Assembly: GCA_016209785.1 (NCBI GenBank)
Contig: JACQVM010000016.1
Coordinates: 1 to 5,674 of the forward strand
Length of the DNA stretch: 5,674 bases
Direction: 5' to 3'
From: Candidatus Melainabacteria bacterium
Lineage (GTDB): Bacteria; Cyanobacteriota; Vampirovibrionia; Obscuribacterales; Obscuribacteraceae
The translations under genes and the position numbers were made by a program. Positions 4,618 to 5,674 of the stretch are shown here, in pieces (positions within the stretch are counted from its first letter, which is position 1; the number at the start of each line of letters is the position of its first letter). Below the pieces are notes generated by a model. That model searched no databases, was not told the origin of the DNA, and was given only the letters and a program-made list of their open reading frames with translations.

Positions 4618-5590
4618 GTACTGATACTCCAGGATTGCCACTTTGGCTATTGGGACTCGACATCTTGGCCATTAAGGATTTTTCTAAGGCCTTGATTAGG
4701 TAAAACATGGACTGGGTCACAGGTACTGCGATTTGCTGCCGTTGGGCGTACTCGGTAAGCTTGCCTGCTAGGTGCCAAATCTCAGTTCGTCTGCCATTTT
4801 CAATATCGACCAGCATTGACGGTTTGTGATTGCCACCTTTGCTTAAGTAGGCAACTGCTTTGTCCAAGAAATCTTCATTAAGGGCAAAACCATTAGCTTG
4901 GCAAATCAGCATGCCTTCACGGATAACTTCTGTGACCATTGATTGAAGTTCAGCTTCTGCCATTGCTTCTGACATTGTGGTGCGGGTCAGTGTGCAGACG
5001 CAGCTCAGGCATGTGTTGAGGATGGCCTTCTTAAACACTTCTTTGGTTATGTCTTCTACAAATTCAACCTTCATGCCAGCTTTGTTGAGGTGACCTATGA
5101 TTTGATGAGCCATACTTGTCTGACTGGGGCATACACAGGAAAGAAAATGTGGCTCATTGAGGAAATTAACCGTTACGCCGCTATCTTGGCCGTAGCTCAC
5201 ACCAAAGTTAAGCACCATGCGATATGCTTGTTCTGCTCCTAACACTTGAGCAATTTCCTTTTCGGTGTCAATGCCATTTTGGCAACTTACAACTGCAGAA
5301 CTTGCAAGTGGTGAATTCTTTATTTGTAAAAGAAGATCTTTGAGCACATAAGTTTTAACGGAAACAAGAATTACCTCTGGTGCAGACTCTACAAAGTCAG
5401 TGAAGGAGGTATAAACCTCATTAAGGACCGTCTCGGCCTTATAACCGCCACTAATCCTTAAAGGTTTGCCTTTGATGAGTGCCACTAGCTGGGGATTGTT
5501 GTCCAGTACTGATACACGATGTCCGCTTTCATGAAGTAGCGCTGCAAAGGTTGCACCCACAGGGCCTATCCCAATTACTCCAAAGTGCAT
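4592..5590 (-). CDS. Ketopantoate reductase family oxidoreductase (PanE/ApbA-like)
   Basis: A 332-residue cytoplasmic NAD(P)H-dependent enzyme of the family that reduces 2-dehydropantoate to pantoate for coenzyme A synthesis. The N-terminal Rossmann domain shows GIGPVG (7-12) and a second strand ending VSVLDNN. QNGID (104-108) corresponds to the QNG active-site loop. The C-terminal helical domain has K188 and N192, matching Lys176 and Asn180 of the E. coli enzyme, and S258 with E270 spaced like Ser244 and Glu256. The usual NPLTAL after the catalytic helix is replaced by a Cys-rich SCVCTLTR, so the second Asn is Ser196. It is longer than E. coli PanE (about 303 residues), partly through a polar tail (308-332) that overlaps the hemerythrin gene. 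The ATG at 5590 has AAGGAG 7 bases upstream. The family is secure, but true PanE function is not, because paralogues with other substrates are common. Confidence 0.92.
   Translation of the reverse strand: MHFGVIGIGPVGATFAALLHESGHRVSVLDNNPQLVALIKGKPLRISGGYKAETVLNEVYTSFTDFVESAPEVILVSVKTYVLKDLLLQIKNSPLASSAVVSCQNGIDTEKEIAQVLGAEQAYRMVLNFGVSYGQDSGVTVNFLNEPHFLSCVCPSQTSMAHQIIGHLNKAGMKVEFVEDITKEVFKKAILNTCLSCVCTLTRTTMSEAMAEAELQSMVTEVIREGMLICQANGFALNEDFLDKAVAYLSKGGNHKPSMLVDIENGRRTEIWHLAGKLTEYAQRQQIAVPVTQSMFYLIKALEKSLMAKMSSPNSQSGNPGVSVHDKQMSIA
4627..4630 (-). promoter_or_regulatory. Shine-Dalgarno GGAG inside the reductase gene, deciding the hemerythrin start
   Basis: GGAG on the minus strand lies 9 bases before the ATG at 4617, while the alternative GTG at 4641 has no purine-rich site before it. 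The ribosome site is therefore within the coding sequence of the upstream gene, typical of coupled translation. Confidence 0.6.
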
Positions 5591-5597
5591 AAATCAT

Positions 5598-5603
5598 CTC
5601 CTT
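5598..5603 (-). promoter_or_regulatory. Strong Shine-Dalgarno AAGGAG of the reductase gene
   Basis: AAGGAG on the minus strand stands 7 bases before the ATG at 5590. It fixes the start, which also gives the Rossmann strand HFGVIGIG immediately after the initiator Met. Confidence 0.8.
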
Positions 5604-5614
5604 AAAAAATTCAT

Positions 5615-5636
5615 GAGATTTACTAGTAACAATCTC
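5615..5636. promoter_or_regulatory. Interrupted inverted repeat upstream of the reductase gene, candidate operator
   Basis: GAGATT (5615-5620) and AATCTC (5631-5636) flank the self-complementary TACTAGTA (5621-5628) with a two-base AC offset. The near-palindrome of 22 bases lies 25 to 46 bases before the start codon, where a repressor would overlap the promoter. A poor promoter candidate on the minus strand, TTGTGT with a 17-base gap to TAGTAA, runs through it. No regulator can be named. Confidence 0.35.
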
Positions 5637-5674
5637 CCAAACACACAATGGTCTTCATTGGCGGAGGGCAGTCA

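Noticed and set aside
1..5674. CRISPR arrays, tRNA/rRNA genes, transposases, toxin-antitoxin or defence modules
   Set aside because: I looked for spaced identical repeats, cloverleaf-like sequence, transposase or nuclease motifs and paired small genes, and found none that hold up.

Overview
The window reads as a bacterial chromosomal segment of moderate, slightly AT-leaning composition. It holds six supportable protein genes, no RNA genes, no CRISPR and no recognisable mobile element. Proteins with Sec-type or membrane-anchored N-termini, a Tad-pilus TadG-like protein with a von Willebrand A (VWA) domain, and a stand-alone single-RRM RNA-binding protein point to an environmental Gram-negative-type bacterium. 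Small RRM proteins are best known from Cyanobacteria and their non-photosynthetic relatives (Melainabacteria/Vampirovibrionia), so that lineage is my low-confidence guess. Nothing in the window fixes the taxonomy.

Layout, left to right. A plus-strand tandem universal stress protein (118-969) converges on a minus-strand gene for a small, exported, extremely Lys/Glu-rich protein (1067-1372). A long hairpin (1007-1038) lies between their ends. A roughly 500-base non-coding stretch (1373-1890) then separates that gene from the divergent plus-strand TadG/VWA gene (1891-3573), the largest gene here. A second long perfect hairpin (3632-3664) sits where this gene converges on a minus-strand cluster. 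In transcription order the cluster is a ketopantoate-reductase-family enzyme (5590 to 4592), a hemerythrin-like HHE protein overlapping it by 26 bases (4617 to 4102), a GC-rich hairpin (4099 to 4076), and the RRM protein (4028 to 3777).

How the genes might work together is mostly unproven. The reductase and hemerythrin genes are probably co-transcribed and translationally coupled. Usp, hemerythrin and a small RRM protein are all families often linked to stress, oxygen or temperature responses, so a loose stress-response theme is possible but is inference. The TadG/VWA protein looks like a cell-surface or secretion-apparatus component. I see no complete tad operon, defence system or biosynthetic cluster.

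The most unusual item is the TadG-like protein. Its VWA fold appears to be split by an insertion of about 160 residues carrying a Ca-binding-like loop and a ten-threonine tract, and two of the usual metal-site (MIDAS) positions are changed. Second come the exported Lys-rich protein and the Cys-rich active-site helix of the reductase-family protein.
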